This document shows, one piece after another, positions 1 to 9,053 of a DNA stretch of 40,520 nt. The notes under the pieces were generated by a model. It did no database searches. It saw only the letters and a list, made by a program, of their open reading frames with translations, and was not told where the DNA came from. The DNA comes from Psychroflexus curvus. Its GTDB lineage: Bacteria; Bacteroidota; Bacteroidia; Flavobacteriales; Flavobacteriaceae. Every line of letters begins with the position of its first letter. The stretch's first letter is position 1. A program made the translations under genes and the position numbers. The stretch spans positions 1-40,520 of the forward strand of contig NZ_JAIQZF010000011.1 in assembly GCF_020164585.1 (NCBI RefSeq), in the 5' to 3' direction.

Positions 1-586
1 TATGATTGGACAAAAAAAAGACGAGACCGTAGCCCCGTCGCAGGATAGTCAGATAACTTCCTAAAGAATAAAAATATGAAAAAAACTTAAGATTGCTTGT
101 GTTTTTACACAGTATCTTGAGGGAAGAAAGAGATGGGTGTTATGCTCAGAGATTACACCCTTTTCTCTATGTTCTTTTCTCCTTTCTCCTTCTAACCAGA
201 GTGACGCGATGCAATCGCGCACCAAACTTGATGAGTCTGTGAGTTTATGAGTTCTTGAGGAAGAAAATTCCTCCTAAGCTATCGCGAGCGTCTCCTTCGT
301 GAAAAGTGAGGCCTACTAGTTAACCAGTATACCAGCCCGCCTGACTGACGCTAGTCGGGCAGGTTGACCAGTCTACCGGTTTACAGATGAGTTAAATAAT
401 TCAAAATTAGTAGAGGTCCCTCTCTATTCTCTTTTTTCTATGTTCTTTTCTCTCCCTTCTACTATCTAACATCTAATATCTAAGAAAAGAAAGATTCCCT
501 GCCCTTGCCGTCAGGCAGGCTCGTCGAAGCAGAAAAAGCTTCTCTGTCGGAATGACACTCCCCGCCCAAGGCGTGTTAGAAGGCCT
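1..586. repeat. Gene-free region with dispersed repeats
   Basis: I see no gene here. The stretch is built from repeat families that recur across the window. A block at about 166-303 (ttctatgttcttttctcc, then a GCGATGCAATCGC palindrome at 206-218, then a run of gtgagt/atgagt words ending in cttgaggaag) recurs at 3197-3335 and, with a different palindrome, at 3520-3643. A REP-like palindrome lies at 336-363, flanked by 'accagtata/gaccagtctacc' words. A block at 490-560 (cgtcgaagc … cttctct … cgg-atgaca) resembles the ends of the 480-bp repeats at 30.6, 35.7 and 38.2 kb. The region is downstream of the minus-strand protease. Confidence 0.75.
336..363. repeat. REP-like imperfect palindrome, copy 1
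   Basis: Arms CCCGCCTGACT and AGTCGGGCAGG pair over 11 positions with one mismatch and one G·T wobble around a 6-base loop. The same element is at 7656-7683 (inverted), 34031-34058, 37485-37512 and 37521-37548, nearly always between 'accag'/'gacc' words. It could act as a terminator or as a REP-type repeat; nothing here decides. Confidence 0.7.
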
Positions 587-2926
587 CTATTTACCTGTAT
601 CCAAAGCTTCTTCCAGGGCCTGAACCATATAGCTGTAATGCGCTTTCAATTCGTTTTCTGTAGAACTGATTCTCGTTTTAAAGTGAGACAAAAGGTCCTT
701 TTGAAGGGCCAGGCTGTGTCCTTTGAGTTCTAAAGCCAGATCTTCATCACCTTTCATTTGTATAAGCTGATGCAGCATGTGTTTCTGCAGCTCACGCTCC
801 ACCTGATCTGGAGAGGTTCTTGAATAGATGATATCCTCTGCCAGTATCTCCAAAAGTTCCTGAGGAGACAGTCCGTTTCCAGGTAAGGTAGAACTGGTGT
901 CCCACATCCTGTTAAGACGCTTAGCATCGGTGAGACGCTTGAGGACTCTTTTGTTGATGCTAATCAGACTTTCGAGTTTTCCAGATTCGGCAAATTTGGA
1001 GACGAGGGCTTCGTCCACCAACCAGTATTGCGGCGTCCAGATGTTGTCGTTTATAAAATCCAAAGCCTCTTTTTGTTTGGATTTACCTGTGGCTTTGTAA
1101 GGAATGCCCTGCTGACCTTTATGTAACAAAGTTTCATGGACACCGCCCACATTGGAGACGACGTGATAAATATAGCGTCTGTACACACCAAGCATTTCTC
1201 CGTAAAGCTCTTCTAAATCATCAAAATTCTGACCCTGAGGCGTGGTCCAGGAGTTGAGGTTTTTGGCGACAATTTTTAAATTGCTTAAGCCATAGGTGCT
1301 TGCTTTGATAGCGTTATCCCCAATGTCTTCGGTCTGAGCGTCGGGATCGTTTCCTCGGCCGCCAAACATATATAGCGGATCGGTACTTTTCTTATCTACA
1401 AAATTTCTTAAAATCTTCTGTTCCTGTTCTGCTGAGCTGTTGGGGAAATAGCGATACCCCCACTCGATGGCATAATCATCGTAAGGCCCCAACTGTCTGA
1501 CAAATCGGATATTTTTATCGCCGGGCTGTGCGATGTAATTGTAACGCGCATAATCCATAATGGTAGCGGCAATCCCCATTTTTTGGGTGAAGCTTCCAGA
1601 CCTGAGCGAATCTACAGGATAGGCAGAACTGGCTTTCATGTTATGAGGCAAGCCCAGGGCGTGACCTACTTCGTGAGAAATCACACGGCGCATCATCTCT
1701 CCGATTTCTTCTTCCGGGGTGTCCAGAGTTCTGGCCTTTGGATTGGCAGCCCCGGTTTCCAGTAAATAGCGGTTACGATACGACCTTAAGTGATTGTGGT
1801 ACCAGATGATATCCGATTCTATAATCTCACCCGTTCGTGGGTCAGATACACTAGGTCCAACGGCGTTTCTGGTGGTGGAAGCCACGTACCTCACGGTAGA
1901 AAAACGCACGTCTTCGGGACTAAAATCAGGATTCTCTTGTTCAGTAGGAGCCATTTTAGCGACTACCGCATTTTTGAAACCTGCTTTTTTGAAGGCAGAA
2001 TTCCAGTCTTCAATCCCCTGGATAAAATATTTTCTCCATTTTTTGGGAGTCGCAGGGTCCAGGTAATACACGATAGGTTTTTTTGGCTCGGTGAGTTGGC
2101 CTCTGGCGTACGCCTTTTCGTCTTTGGGTTCCAGTCTCCAGCGGCGGATGAGTCTGACTTCATCCGACTTTAAAGCGTCGGAGCTGTAGTCGTATTTTCG
2201 TATACCAAACCAGCCTACACGCGAGTCTTCGTAGCGCACCTGCATTTTATCTTCCGGCAGAGCGATGATGGAATGGTTGATTTGAAAGGTAAAGGTATTG
2301 GTCGAATTGCCACGTGGTGGTTTATCGGTAGGGAAGGTAAGCGTGTGCGTGATTTCGGTGTTTTGAGGAAAGCTTTTCACCGAATTGATACGGCTGCGCT
2401 TGTCATCTGCTTTTCCGATTTTATATTCTGATTTTAATCCGTCCGGGATAATGTTGAACGAGGGTGAATCGGCATTGAAAAACGAGGAGACTTCAATAAC
2501 GATAGCATCTCCTTCTTCAGATTTGATGGGGAAAGACGCCAAAATCGGGTTGAGGTTGTTTTGAGCGACACTCAGGCTGATGGGATCTTCTTCATCGGCG
2601 ACATTGGTGGTTAAGACCTGCACCAGATCGATAGACTTGCCCACTTTCACAAAGTGAATCATCTGCTCAGACGTCTTTGACCCGGCGTTTCTGTAGGCCG
2701 AATAGTTAGCCGGCAACTGCTTTAGGCGAGTCACCATGAGCAGGTCTTTTTCAAGCACGTCTTCAGGGAATTCGAAGTAGAGTTTATCGTCCTCGAAATA
2801 GGAAGTGATAAGCCCTTCGTCTTTGGGCATGCTTTGTAAAATAGAATCTAAATCTTTGGAGGTTTTGTCCTGAGCCATTCCTAGTTGAAGACTCAAGGCG
2901 AAAACTAATAGTAAGATGTATTTCAT
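587..2926 (-). CDS. Secreted zinc-dependent metalloprotease (DUF5117/DUF4953 type)
   Basis: This 779-residue protein starts with a clear signal peptide (MKYILLLVFALSLQLGMAQ). The zinc-binding motif HEVGHALGLPH is at about residues 418-428, matching HExxHxxGxxH of metzincin-like peptidases: the three His bind zinc and the Glu is the general base. The overall plan (DUF5118/DUF5117-like N-terminal half, then the zinc site and a helical C-terminal part) and length fit the Bacteroidota family annotated as zinc-dependent metalloprotease with DUF5117. It is probably exported to the periplasm or cell surface; the substrate is unknown. I chose the ATG at 2926 because it gives a normal signal peptide; an in-frame GTG at 2935 would add three residues. 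It stands alone and is divergent from the polysaccharide locus, separated from it by 1.2 kb of repeats. Confidence 0.9.
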   Translation of the reverse strand: MKYILLLVFALSLQLGMAQDKTSKDLDSILQSMPKDEGLITSYFEDDKLYFEFPEDVLEKDLLMVTRLKQLPANYSAYRNAGSKTSEQMIHFVKVGKSIDLVQVLTTNVADEEDPISLSVAQNNLNPILASFPIKSEEGDAIVIEVSSFFNADSPSFNIIPDGLKSEYKIGKADDKRSRINSVKSFPQNTEITHTLTFPTDKPPRGNSTNTFTFQINHSIIALPEDKMQVRYEDSRVGWFGIRKYDYSSDALKSDEVRLIRRWRLEPKDEKAYARGQLTEPKKPIVYYLDPATPKKWRKYFIQGIEDWNSAFKKAGFKNAVVAKMAPTEQENPDFSPEDVRFSTVRYVASTTRNAVGPSVSDPRTGEIIESDIIWYHNHLRSYRNRYLLETGAANPKARTLDTPEEEIGEMMRRVISHEVGHALGLPHNMKASSAYPVDSLRSGSFTQKMGIAATIMDYARYNYIAQPGDKNIRFVRQLGPYDDYAIEWGYRYFPNSSAEQEQKILRNFVDKKSTDPLYMFGGRGNDPDAQTEDIGDNAIKASTYGLSNLKIVAKNLNSWTTPQGQNFDDLEELYGEMLGVYRRYIYHVVSNVGGVHETLLHKGQQGIPYKATGKSKQKEALDFINDNIWTPQYWLVDEALVSKFAESGKLESLISINKRVLKRLTDAKRLNRMWDTSSTLPGNGLSPQELLEILAEDIIYSRTSPDQVERELQKHMLHQLIQMKGDEDLALELKGHSLALQKDLLSHFKTRISSTENELKAHYSYMVQALEEALDTGK

Positions 2927-2935
2927 GATGTTCAC

Positions 2936-3815
2936 GTTTAATTAGTAGTGGGACTAAATATAAGGGTGAAAGTTTAATGTAGGGGTTAGGGGGGAGGGAT
3001 TAGGTGGTAGGAAGGAGCTTGGATTTTTCATCGCGGTGTATCGAAGCCGCAGTAGGGGTGAGTTTGTGAGTTGGTGAGTCTGTGAGTTTTTGAGTTCTTG
3101 AGGAAGATTGTTTTTAGTTCATCGTATAGTGGTATAATGGTGCAATGGAGTAATAGGGAAAACAATTCATAATTATCAGAAGACCCCCCTCTTTGTTCTA
3201 TGTTCTTTTCTCCTTTCTCCTTTTAGCCAGGGTGACGCGATGCAATCGCGCACCAAACTTGATGAGTCTGTGAGTCTATGAGTTCTTGAGGAAGAAAATT
3301 CCTCCTAAGCTATCGCGAGCGTCTCGCTCGTGAAGAATTAAGCCTTAGGTAGTAGGAATTAGAAGGTAGGTTTTAGGAAGTATAAAGTAGTAGTTAGTCT
3401 GTGAGTCTATGAGTTCTTGAGAAAGATTGTTTATAGTTTTTAGTTGGTCGTATAGTGGCATAATCGTATAATCGAGTAATCGAAAAACAATTAAAAATTA
3501 ATAGAAGCCCCCCTCTTTGTTCTATGTTCTTTTCTCCTTTCTCCTTCAAGCCAGGGTGACGCGATACTCCCGAAGTTTCGGGAGCGCACCAAACTTGATG
3601 AGTCTGTGAGTTTATGAGTCTATGAATTCTTGAGGAAGATTGTTTATAGTTTTTAGTTGGTCGTATAGTGGAGTAATCGGAAAAAAAATTATCAATTAAT
3701 AGAAGACCCTCTTTTCTCTATTCTCTTTTCTCTATGTTCTTTTCTCTCCCTTCTACTATCTAACATCTAACTTTTAATATCTAGATAAAAAACTTTCTTC
3801 AAAATACTTCCCATT
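2936..3815. repeat. Gene-free region of dispersed repeats
   Basis: I see no gene. The region holds repeated copies of a module: 'tatgttcttttctcc' pyrimidine words, ccagggtgacgcgat, a short palindrome, cgcaccaaacttgatg, then gtgagt/atgagt words and cttgaggaag (3197-3335 and 3520-3643, also 166-303). Words such as 'gtataatggtgcaatgg/gtataatcgagtaatcg' occur at about 3120-3160 and 3435-3480, and 'tctaacatctaac' words at about 3755-3785. In the third module the palindrome GCGATGCAATCGC is replaced by CTCCCGAAGTTTCGGGAG (3567-3584) while the sequences on both sides stay the same. Confidence 0.75.
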
Positions 3816-3818
3816 TTC

Positions 3819-3851
3819 TTTGGTTTTCTTTAAGAATCTACCCTATTTTTG
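3819..3851 (+). promoter_or_regulatory. Promoter for the polysaccharide locus
   Basis: TTTG at 3819-3822, then 21 bases, then TATTTTTG at 3844-3851, which matches the Bacteroidota consensus TTTG…TAnnTTTG. Transcription would start near 3858, leaving a leader of about 300 bases before the first gene at 4163. Inferred from sequence only. Confidence 0.55.
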
Positions 3852-3857
3852 CTCAAC

Positions 3858-4162
3858 CAAAATCTATTAACGACTACACGTGAACCGCTTATCCTACATC
3901 ATTCTTCATAAGGCCTTACTTTCAAGGCAAAAACGAATCCAGGACTAGGTATTTACGTAAATTTGGGCGTATAGATGTGCGCTACGGTGACCTGAAAATG
4001 GGGCTCACTGTGGCGAAGCCGTGTCAGAGCCTCAAAAAATTAAGCTGTATCATTTTATTTTTTTTATAAGTTCGCTTATCACTAATTTTACCTCACTATG
4101 CAGGTTGTTTTATAAATGAATCACACCTCTGAAATTTAATATCAAACACACCAACTAAAAAA
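3858..4162 (+). promoter_or_regulatory. Long 5' leader with bulged hairpin
   Basis: This stretch has no open frame of note and, unlike the region before it, none of the dispersed repeat words. GGGGCTC at 4000-4006 pairs with GAGCCTC at 4027-4033, and inside them GGC-GAA-GCC (4012-4020) forms a small inner stem extended by wobble pairs. The hairpin is followed by an A run and then a T-rich run (about 4051-4066). This could be an attenuator or a binding site for a NusG-like antiterminator, as known for other Bacteroidota capsule operons. No known RNA family was recognised. Confidence 0.4.
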
Positions 4163-6508
4163 ATGAAACACATTGTAATCGTATTTCTCGTTGTTATCGC
4201 CTGTAGCTCAAGTCTATTCGGTCAGGAATTTCTACAGAAAGGAGATTTAAGCCAGGTGAAAGCGTCTCAGTTTTCAGAGCAGGAATTAAGGCAAATCAAC
4301 CAGGAACTGGAGGCTAATCAAATGTCTTTCCAGGAAGCCCAGCTGGTAGCCGAAGGAAAAGGAATGCCAAAAGCTGAAATCGCTAAGCTAAAGGCGAGGT
4401 TGGAAAGTCTGCCAAAGCAATCGGAGTCCGAGGAGCTTAAGGGCGAAAACGAAAAAGCTTACGAAAAACGTCAGGACTCTTTAAAAACCTATGAAGGCTA
4501 TGAGGAATCAGATGCTTTAACAAAAGACCTGGACAGTTTAGATAAAAAAAACAGGGTCTTTGGTTCAGAATTATTTACCACCAAGAATTTAAGCTTCGAG
4601 CCCAATCAAAATCAAACCACGCCTGCCAATTATATATTGGGCCCTAAAGATCAGCTGGAAATCGTTTTATCCGGAGAGCAGCAGTTCACGTTCTCAGGAC
4701 GGGTTTCTACTAATGGTAAACTGATCATTCCCAACGTGGGGGTGGTATTCGTGAGCGGTCTCCAATTTGAAGCTGCCGTAAGCCGAATTAAACTGGAAAT
4801 GCAAAAAATATTCTCATCGCTTAGAACTGGCGATAGCAGGTTATCTGTGACTGTATCCAATTACAGAAGCATATTTGTGACTATCATAGGGGCTAAGCAG
4901 CCTGGAAATTATAAGGTAAGCTCTATGAGTACGGTATTTAATGCCTTGCATATCGCAGGAGGTCCAAATGCTTTAGGAAGTTACAGAGCTATAGAACTCA
5001 TTAGGGATAATGAAGTGATAAGAACCATAGATTTATACGATTTCCTCACCAAAGGCGACCAAAGCGATAATTTAGCCTTACAGGATAATGACATTATAAG
5101 AATCCCAACCTTTAAGGGGCGCATTGATTTAAAAGGTGAATTCAAAAATCCGGGCATATACGAAATCTTACCCGGGGAGGATCTGGATCAAATTATCAAC
5201 TATGCATCAGGTTTTACAGAAGATGCCTACCTCAACAGAATTTTGGTAAGACAGAAAACCGATAACGAGTTGAGGATAGAAGATTTAAACAGTAAAAACT
5301 ACAAAAACTACCTGCCTTTGGCAGGGGATGAGGTTATCGTAGCCGGAATCCTGAACCGATACGAAAACAGAGTCCAGATTAAGGGGGCGGTTTACAGACC
5401 TGGAGACTATAGCCTGAAAGAAGAGGAGGTTTTAAAGGTGAGTGACCTGATTGAAAAGGCCGATGGCGTAAAGGAAAATGTATTCTTACCTAAAGCTTCG
5501 TTGATTCGTCAAAAAGAGGATTTAACGACAGAGTACATCGATATAGATTTGCAGGCTGTTCTGAGTGGGCAGGAGTCCTCTGATATCCAGCTTCAGAGGG
5601 AAGATATTCTGGTTGTGTTTTATGATGAAACCCTCTTAGAATCCTTTACCAATACCATAGAGGGAGAGGTCAGGGAGCCTGGAATTTATCCTTACTCAGA
5701 AGATAAAACTTTATATGATCTTTTGCTGGAAGCGGGCTACTTTACAGAAAAAGCATCTCAAAAAGTCATTGTGTACAGGCGAATTATCAGCGACGATTAC
5801 ATACCGGCAGATCAGGAAAAGCTGATTAACTTTCAGCTGGAGATAGACCCTCAAAACCCTGAGAGGGCGGCCAGCTTTATGCTGATGCCACAGGACCACG
5901 TCATCGTAAGGAAAATAATTTCCTACGAAGTCCCTTCTATGGTGACTTTAGAAGGAGAGGTGCTTTACCCTGGGCAATATGCCCTGATTAAAGAAAATGA
6001 AAAGCTTACCGATTTTATCAAACGCAGCGGAGGTTTTACCGATCTGGCATTCCTTAAATCGGTTAGAATACTGCGAAATGACAAAATAATCCCTATCGAC
6101 TGGTCTGAAATAGAAAAATCTAAGGGGGCTGCAGATATCTTTACTTTAGAGCCTGGTGATACTGTTCAGGTGCCTAAAAGAAGCCAGACGGTGGTGGTAG
6201 AAGGCAATGTAATGCTGGAAACAGAAGTGATTTACAAGAAAAACAGAAGCCTTAGGTATTATCTCAAAAATGCAGGAGGAGTAGATGACCGAGGGATGAA
6301 ACGCAAGACGTTTATTGTTTATCCCAACGGCTCGGCTGCAAATACCAAGAGTTTTCTGGGCATAAAATCCTATCCTAAGGTTCAGCCAGGCAGTAGAATT
6401 GTAGTGCCGGCCAAGCCGGAACGAGAGGGATTAGATGTGACCCAGATTATAGGGCTTGCGTCTACCTTAGCCTCACTGGCAGCCATCATTTTTGGCATTA
6501 CCCGATAG
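4163..6508 (+). CDS. Polysaccharide export protein, SLBB domain (Wza-like)
   Basis: Outer-membrane-side exporter of the polysaccharide, 781 residues, about twice as long as E. coli Wza. The N-terminus is an export signal; the run VIAC around residue 14 fits a lipobox, so it may be a lipoprotein like Wza, though cleavage later (after SLFG) is also possible. Residues about 35-130 are charged and probably helical. The polysaccharide export (Poly_export) domain begins at YILGPKDQLEI (about 157) and is followed by several SLBB-type beta-grasp repeats, recognisable by recurring 'G.v..PG.y' units at about 245, 330, 400, 500 and 595. The C-terminus is a hydrophobic segment (about 760-780). It is the first gene of the locus and is followed after 49 bases by the Wzz-like partner. 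Confidence 0.93.
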   Translation: MKHIVIVFLVVIACSSSLFGQEFLQKGDLSQVKASQFSEQELRQINQELEANQMSFQEAQLVAEGKGMPKAEIAKLKARLESLPKQSESEELKGENEKAYEKRQDSLKTYEGYEESDALTKDLDSLDKKNRVFGSELFTTKNLSFEPNQNQTTPANYILGPKDQLEIVLSGEQQFTFSGRVSTNGKLIIPNVGVVFVSGLQFEAAVSRIKLEMQKIFSSLRTGDSRLSVTVSNYRSIFVTIIGAKQPGNYKVSSMSTVFNALHIAGGPNALGSYRAIELIRDNEVIRTIDLYDFLTKGDQSDNLALQDNDIIRIPTFKGRIDLKGEFKNPGIYEILPGEDLDQIINYASGFTEDAYLNRILVRQKTDNELRIEDLNSKNYKNYLPLAGDEVIVAGILNRYENRVQIKGAVYRPGDYSLKEEEVLKVSDLIEKADGVKENVFLPKASLIRQKEDLTTEYIDIDLQAVLSGQESSDIQLQREDILVVFYDETLLESFTNTIEGEVREPGIYPYSEDKTLYDLLLEAGYFTEKASQKVIVYRRIISDDYIPADQEKLINFQLEIDPQNPERAASFMLMPQDHVIVRKIISYEVPSMVTLEGEVLYPGQYALIKENEKLTDFIKRSGGFTDLAFLKSVRILRNDKIIPIDWSEIEKSKGAADIFTLEPGDTVQVPKRSQTVVVEGNVMLETEVIYKKNRSLRYYLKNAGGVDDRGMKRKTFIVYPNGSAANTKSFLGIKSYPKVQPGSRIVVPAKPEREGLDVTQIIGLASTLASLAAIIFGITR

Positions 6509-6557
6509 TCCTATTAACTGCTCCTATTCACAATTACTTATTCATAATTAGTTTATT

Positions 6558-7631
6558 ATGCAAAACAAAGAGTTACCTCAGGACGATGACCTCAGTCTTA
6601 AAGAGATAGTTCATACCATACAAGGCTATTACACCTATCTTAAATCCAAGAAAATATACATAACTGTCCTTGTTCTGGTAGGTGCTTTGCTGGGTTTAGC
6701 CTATGCGAGCCTTAAGACTCCAATATACACAGCAAGTTTAAGCTATGCTGTAGAAGAAGGTAAGTCTGGCGGGGGTAACCTCTCTGGTATTGCGAGTTCT
6801 TTTGGTTTGAATATTGGCGGTGGAGGCAACTCCGGGGTGTTTGCAGGAAATAATCTGATGGCACTTTATAAATCCCGTTCAATGGTAGAGCAGACCCTCC
6901 TGGCTCCGGTAGCGGTCAACGACCAAAGCCTGTCCTTAGCAGAATATTATATACAGGATAAAAACTGGCGGGAAGACTGGCAGGAGGAACCAGACCTCAA
7001 CCAAAGCCTAACATTTCCTCCTCAGGCCAATCGTGCGTTATTTTCAAGATCTCAGGATAGTATTCTGGGCTTGATTTACAAACAACTCACCAAAGAGCAT
7101 CTAAGCGTAGAACAAAAAGACAAGGACGTGGCTATAGGCACCATCAGTCTGACCCATCCTGATGAATATTTTGCTCAACAGTTTACCCTTGCCCTTACCG
7201 AAACGGTGACCGATTTTTATGTAGAAACCAAAAGCAAGCGTTCCAAAGAAAACCTGGATATCCTTCAGCATCAGACCGACTCGATAAGAACGGCCTTAAA
7301 CCAAAGCATAAAAGGCGTTGCAGTGGCTAATGACAACACCTTCGGCCTTAATCCAGCTTATAATGTAAAACGGGTGCCCTCTGCAAAAGAACAAGTCGAT
7401 GTGCAGGCCAATACAGCGATTCTGGAAGAACTGGTTAAGCAAACCGAGCTGGCCAGAGTCAGCCTCCGCAAACAAACCCCGCTCATTCAGGTCATAGACC
7501 GCCCTATTTTACCTTTGGAAAAAGAAGAGACAAGCCTGTTAAAATCTATAGTAGTTGGTGGCTTTATCGCCGGGGTTTTAGTCGTTGGTTTTTTTATTGG
7601 GTATAGAGAATATAAAAAGGCGATGGAATGA
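6558..7631 (+). CDS. Wzz/Wzc-like chain-length or co-polymerase protein
   Basis: Inner-membrane protein of 357 residues with the Wzz arrangement: a membrane segment near residues 37-56, a large periplasmic part, and a second membrane segment near 328-348 followed by a short basic tail. The periplasmic part begins with a Gly/Ser-rich stretch (about 70-95) and contains a helical region around 225-310. A proline-rich motif (IDRPILPLEKE) precedes the second membrane helix, as is usual in the family. No Walker motifs or tyrosine-kinase domain are present, so it is the kinase-free form. It probably controls chain length and contacts the SLBB exporter encoded just upstream. The locus is interrupted after this gene by 1.4 kb of repeats. 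Confidence 0.88.
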   Translation: MQNKELPQDDDLSLKEIVHTIQGYYTYLKSKKIYITVLVLVGALLGLAYASLKTPIYTASLSYAVEEGKSGGGNLSGIASSFGLNIGGGGNSGVFAGNNLMALYKSRSMVEQTLLAPVAVNDQSLSLAEYYIQDKNWREDWQEEPDLNQSLTFPPQANRALFSRSQDSILGLIYKQLTKEHLSVEQKDKDVAIGTISLTHPDEYFAQQFTLALTETVTDFYVETKSKRSKENLDILQHQTDSIRTALNQSIKGVAVANDNTFGLNPAYNVKRVPSAKEQVDVQANTAILEELVKQTELARVSLRKQTPLIQVIDRPILPLEKEETSLLKSIVVGGFIAGVLVVGFFIGYREYKKAME

Positions 7632-8080
7632 TTAGTAAACCAGTATACTAGCTGACCTGCCCGACTTGCGTCAGTCAGGCGGGCTGGTAGACCAGTAAGT
7701 TGGTTAGTTGACAGTCTAAAAAAACGAAGACTAAGACAAAGACGTTGACTAAGACTGGAGTTAGTTTTTAGTGAAGAGTGAGCAGTGAAATGTTTGTATG
7801 AAACATAGACGAAGACGAAAACTTTGACTAAGACTGACTTGTGTTTAAGTGAAAGGTAATTTATAGTAGACCAGTAGACCAGTATACCGGTAGACCAGGT
7901 GACAAGTAGAACGGTAGATTATCAAATCGGAAAATAAATACTAAGATTATTTACCCCAACCCTATACCGAAGCCTCGGTAGGAGTGTGGTTTTATGAGGT
8001 TCAAAATTAATCAGGAAACCAGTATACCAGCTAACCAGTATATTATTGAATCAGACAATAAATATTAATATTTTGATTAG
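7632..8080. repeat. Gene-free repeat region after the Wzz-like gene
   Basis: No gene is visible. An inverted copy of the REP-like palindrome is at 7656-7683, right after the stop codon and in a position to end transcription. It is followed by 'gactaagac/gaagac' words (about 7720-7850), 'accagtagacc/gtataccgg' words (7860-7915), and a partial copy (from about 7951) of the repeat that flanks the DUF559 gene, here carrying the palindrome TACCGAAGCCTCGGTA (7965-7980). Confidence 0.7.
7656..7683. repeat. REP-like imperfect palindrome, copy 2 (inverted)
   Basis: Reverse complement of the element at 336-363. It lies 24 bases after the stop of the Wzz-like gene and could serve as a terminator there. 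Confidence 0.65.
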
Positions 8081-8177
8081 TTACCCCAACCCTAAAGGGA
8101 GTTAGATATAGATAGCTTTAAAATCACAGATATATATTAGCCATTCACCCGCCTCAGGCGGGCCGGAGAAAAATGGC
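8081..8177 (+). repeat. DUF559-flanking repeat, upstream copy
   Basis: A repeat of about 97 bases: ttaccccaaccctaaaggga, gatatagatagc, then a nested palindrome in which GCCATT and AATGGC enclose CCCGCC-TCA-GGCGGG. A direct copy follows the gene at 8605-8700, another is at 8711-8807, and degenerate pieces are at about 7951 and 8929. The upstream copy ends 6 bases before the DUF559 start codon. Confidence 0.75.
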
Positions 8178-8183
8178 TTTGTA

Positions 8184-8591
8184 ATGGATTATATGATGAA
8201 AAAATCACCTTATCATCAAGATAGTATGTTTAAAGGTGCTTCTCCTGAAATATTTTTAAAGGCAAAGAAATTAAGACAAAACTTAACTGAAGCTGAAAAA
8301 GTATTGTGGGAGTTACTACGGTCTAAAGAAACTTTAGGGCATAGATTTAGACGACAACATCCTTTCGGGAACTATATCTTAGATTTTTACAATCACGAAT
8401 TAAAGCTTTGTATTGAAATAGATGGGGAATATCATTTTAAAAAAGAGCAAAAGGAAAAAGATGATGATCGAGAAGATTTTTTAAATTTCAATGAAATTAG
8501 CATTATTCGTTATACCAATGATCAAGTTTTAAATGATATACAGAGTGTATTGAAAGATTTAAAGAGAGCTATTAAAAAAATAGAGAACTAG
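8184..8591 (+). CDS. DUF559 (Vsr-like nuclease fold) protein
   Basis: A 135-residue protein of the DUF559 family. Family features visible are the N-terminal LTEAEKVLWELLR, then GHRFRRQHPFGNYILDFY, then KLCIEIDGEYH: the conserved Asp in LDF and Glu/Asp in EIDG correspond to the active-site acids of this Vsr-like, PD-(D/E)XK-related fold. A nuclease role is inferred from the family, not shown. Start codons at 8184, 8193 and 8196 are all possible; 8184 is the longest. The gene is AT-rich, sits inside the polysaccharide locus without a metabolic link to it, and is bracketed by direct copies of a structured repeat (8081-8177 and 8605-8700), which suggests that it arrived with the repeat. Confidence 0.88.
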   Translation: MDYMMKKSPYHQDSMFKGASPEIFLKAKKLRQNLTEAEKVLWELLRSKETLGHRFRRQHPFGNYILDFYNHELKLCIEIDGEYHFKKEQKEKDDDREDFLNFNEISIIRYTNDQVLNDIQSVLKDLKRAIKKIEN

Positions 8592-8604
8592 TTGTAGTTT
8601 TTTA

Positions 8605-8700
8605 TTACCCCAGCCCTAAAGGGAGTAAGATATAGATAGCTTTGAAATTACTTGATATAAATAGCCATTCACCCGCCTCAGGCGGCTTGGTGGAAAATGG
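8605..8700 (+). repeat. DUF559-flanking repeat, downstream copy
   Basis: Direct copy of 8081-8177, starting 14 bases after the DUF559 stop codon. The terminal stem is kept although the bases differ: CCATT…CACC at the left pairs with GGTG…AATGG at the right. Confidence 0.75.
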
Positions 8701-8710
8701 TAGTACTTTT

Positions 8711-8807
8711 AACTCCAACCCTAAAGGGAGTTAAAAATAGATACCTTTAATGTTTTTGTGATGTAAAAAGCAATTCACCCGCCACAAGCAGGCCGGGGTA
8801 AAATGGC
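8711..8807 (+). repeat. DUF559-type repeat, third copy
   Basis: Same order of elements (ccaaccctaaagggag, atag, aattcaccc, ggccgggg, aaaatggc) but more diverged. It is followed up to 9053 by more fragments: an 'aaagggaggg' unit, 'gctgggg', and CTACCGAAGTTTCGGTAG (8941-8958) in the place held by CCCTAAAGGGAG in the other copies. There is no gene from 8592 to 9053. Confidence 0.65.
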
Positions 8808-9053
8808 GGTGTTTTATCTTTTGTTACCTTAAACCTATACCCCTCGCTCTAAAGGGAGGGAGGGAATTTTGAATATAAGGCGAATGCTCCGCCAACCTTT
8901 AGGGCTGGGGAAAGCGGAGAAAACCAAAACCCCTTTATCCCTACCGAAGTTTCGGTAGGAGTAAGATATAGATAGATTTAAAATCAATTACAAATAACCC
9001 GTCACCCAGTATTCTGATCACCTAATTTACTAGCAATCAATCATAAATACAAC

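Noticed and set aside
1790-2173. Plus-strand open frames inside the metalloprotease gene
   Set aside because: They are antisense shadows of a long conserved coding region and show no recognisable domain.
3978-3990. ops/JUMPstart-like element (GGCGGTAGCG) in the polysaccharide leader
   Set aside because: Only a partial match (caccgtagcg), and on the opposite strand, so it could not act in the transcript; similarity is likely chance.
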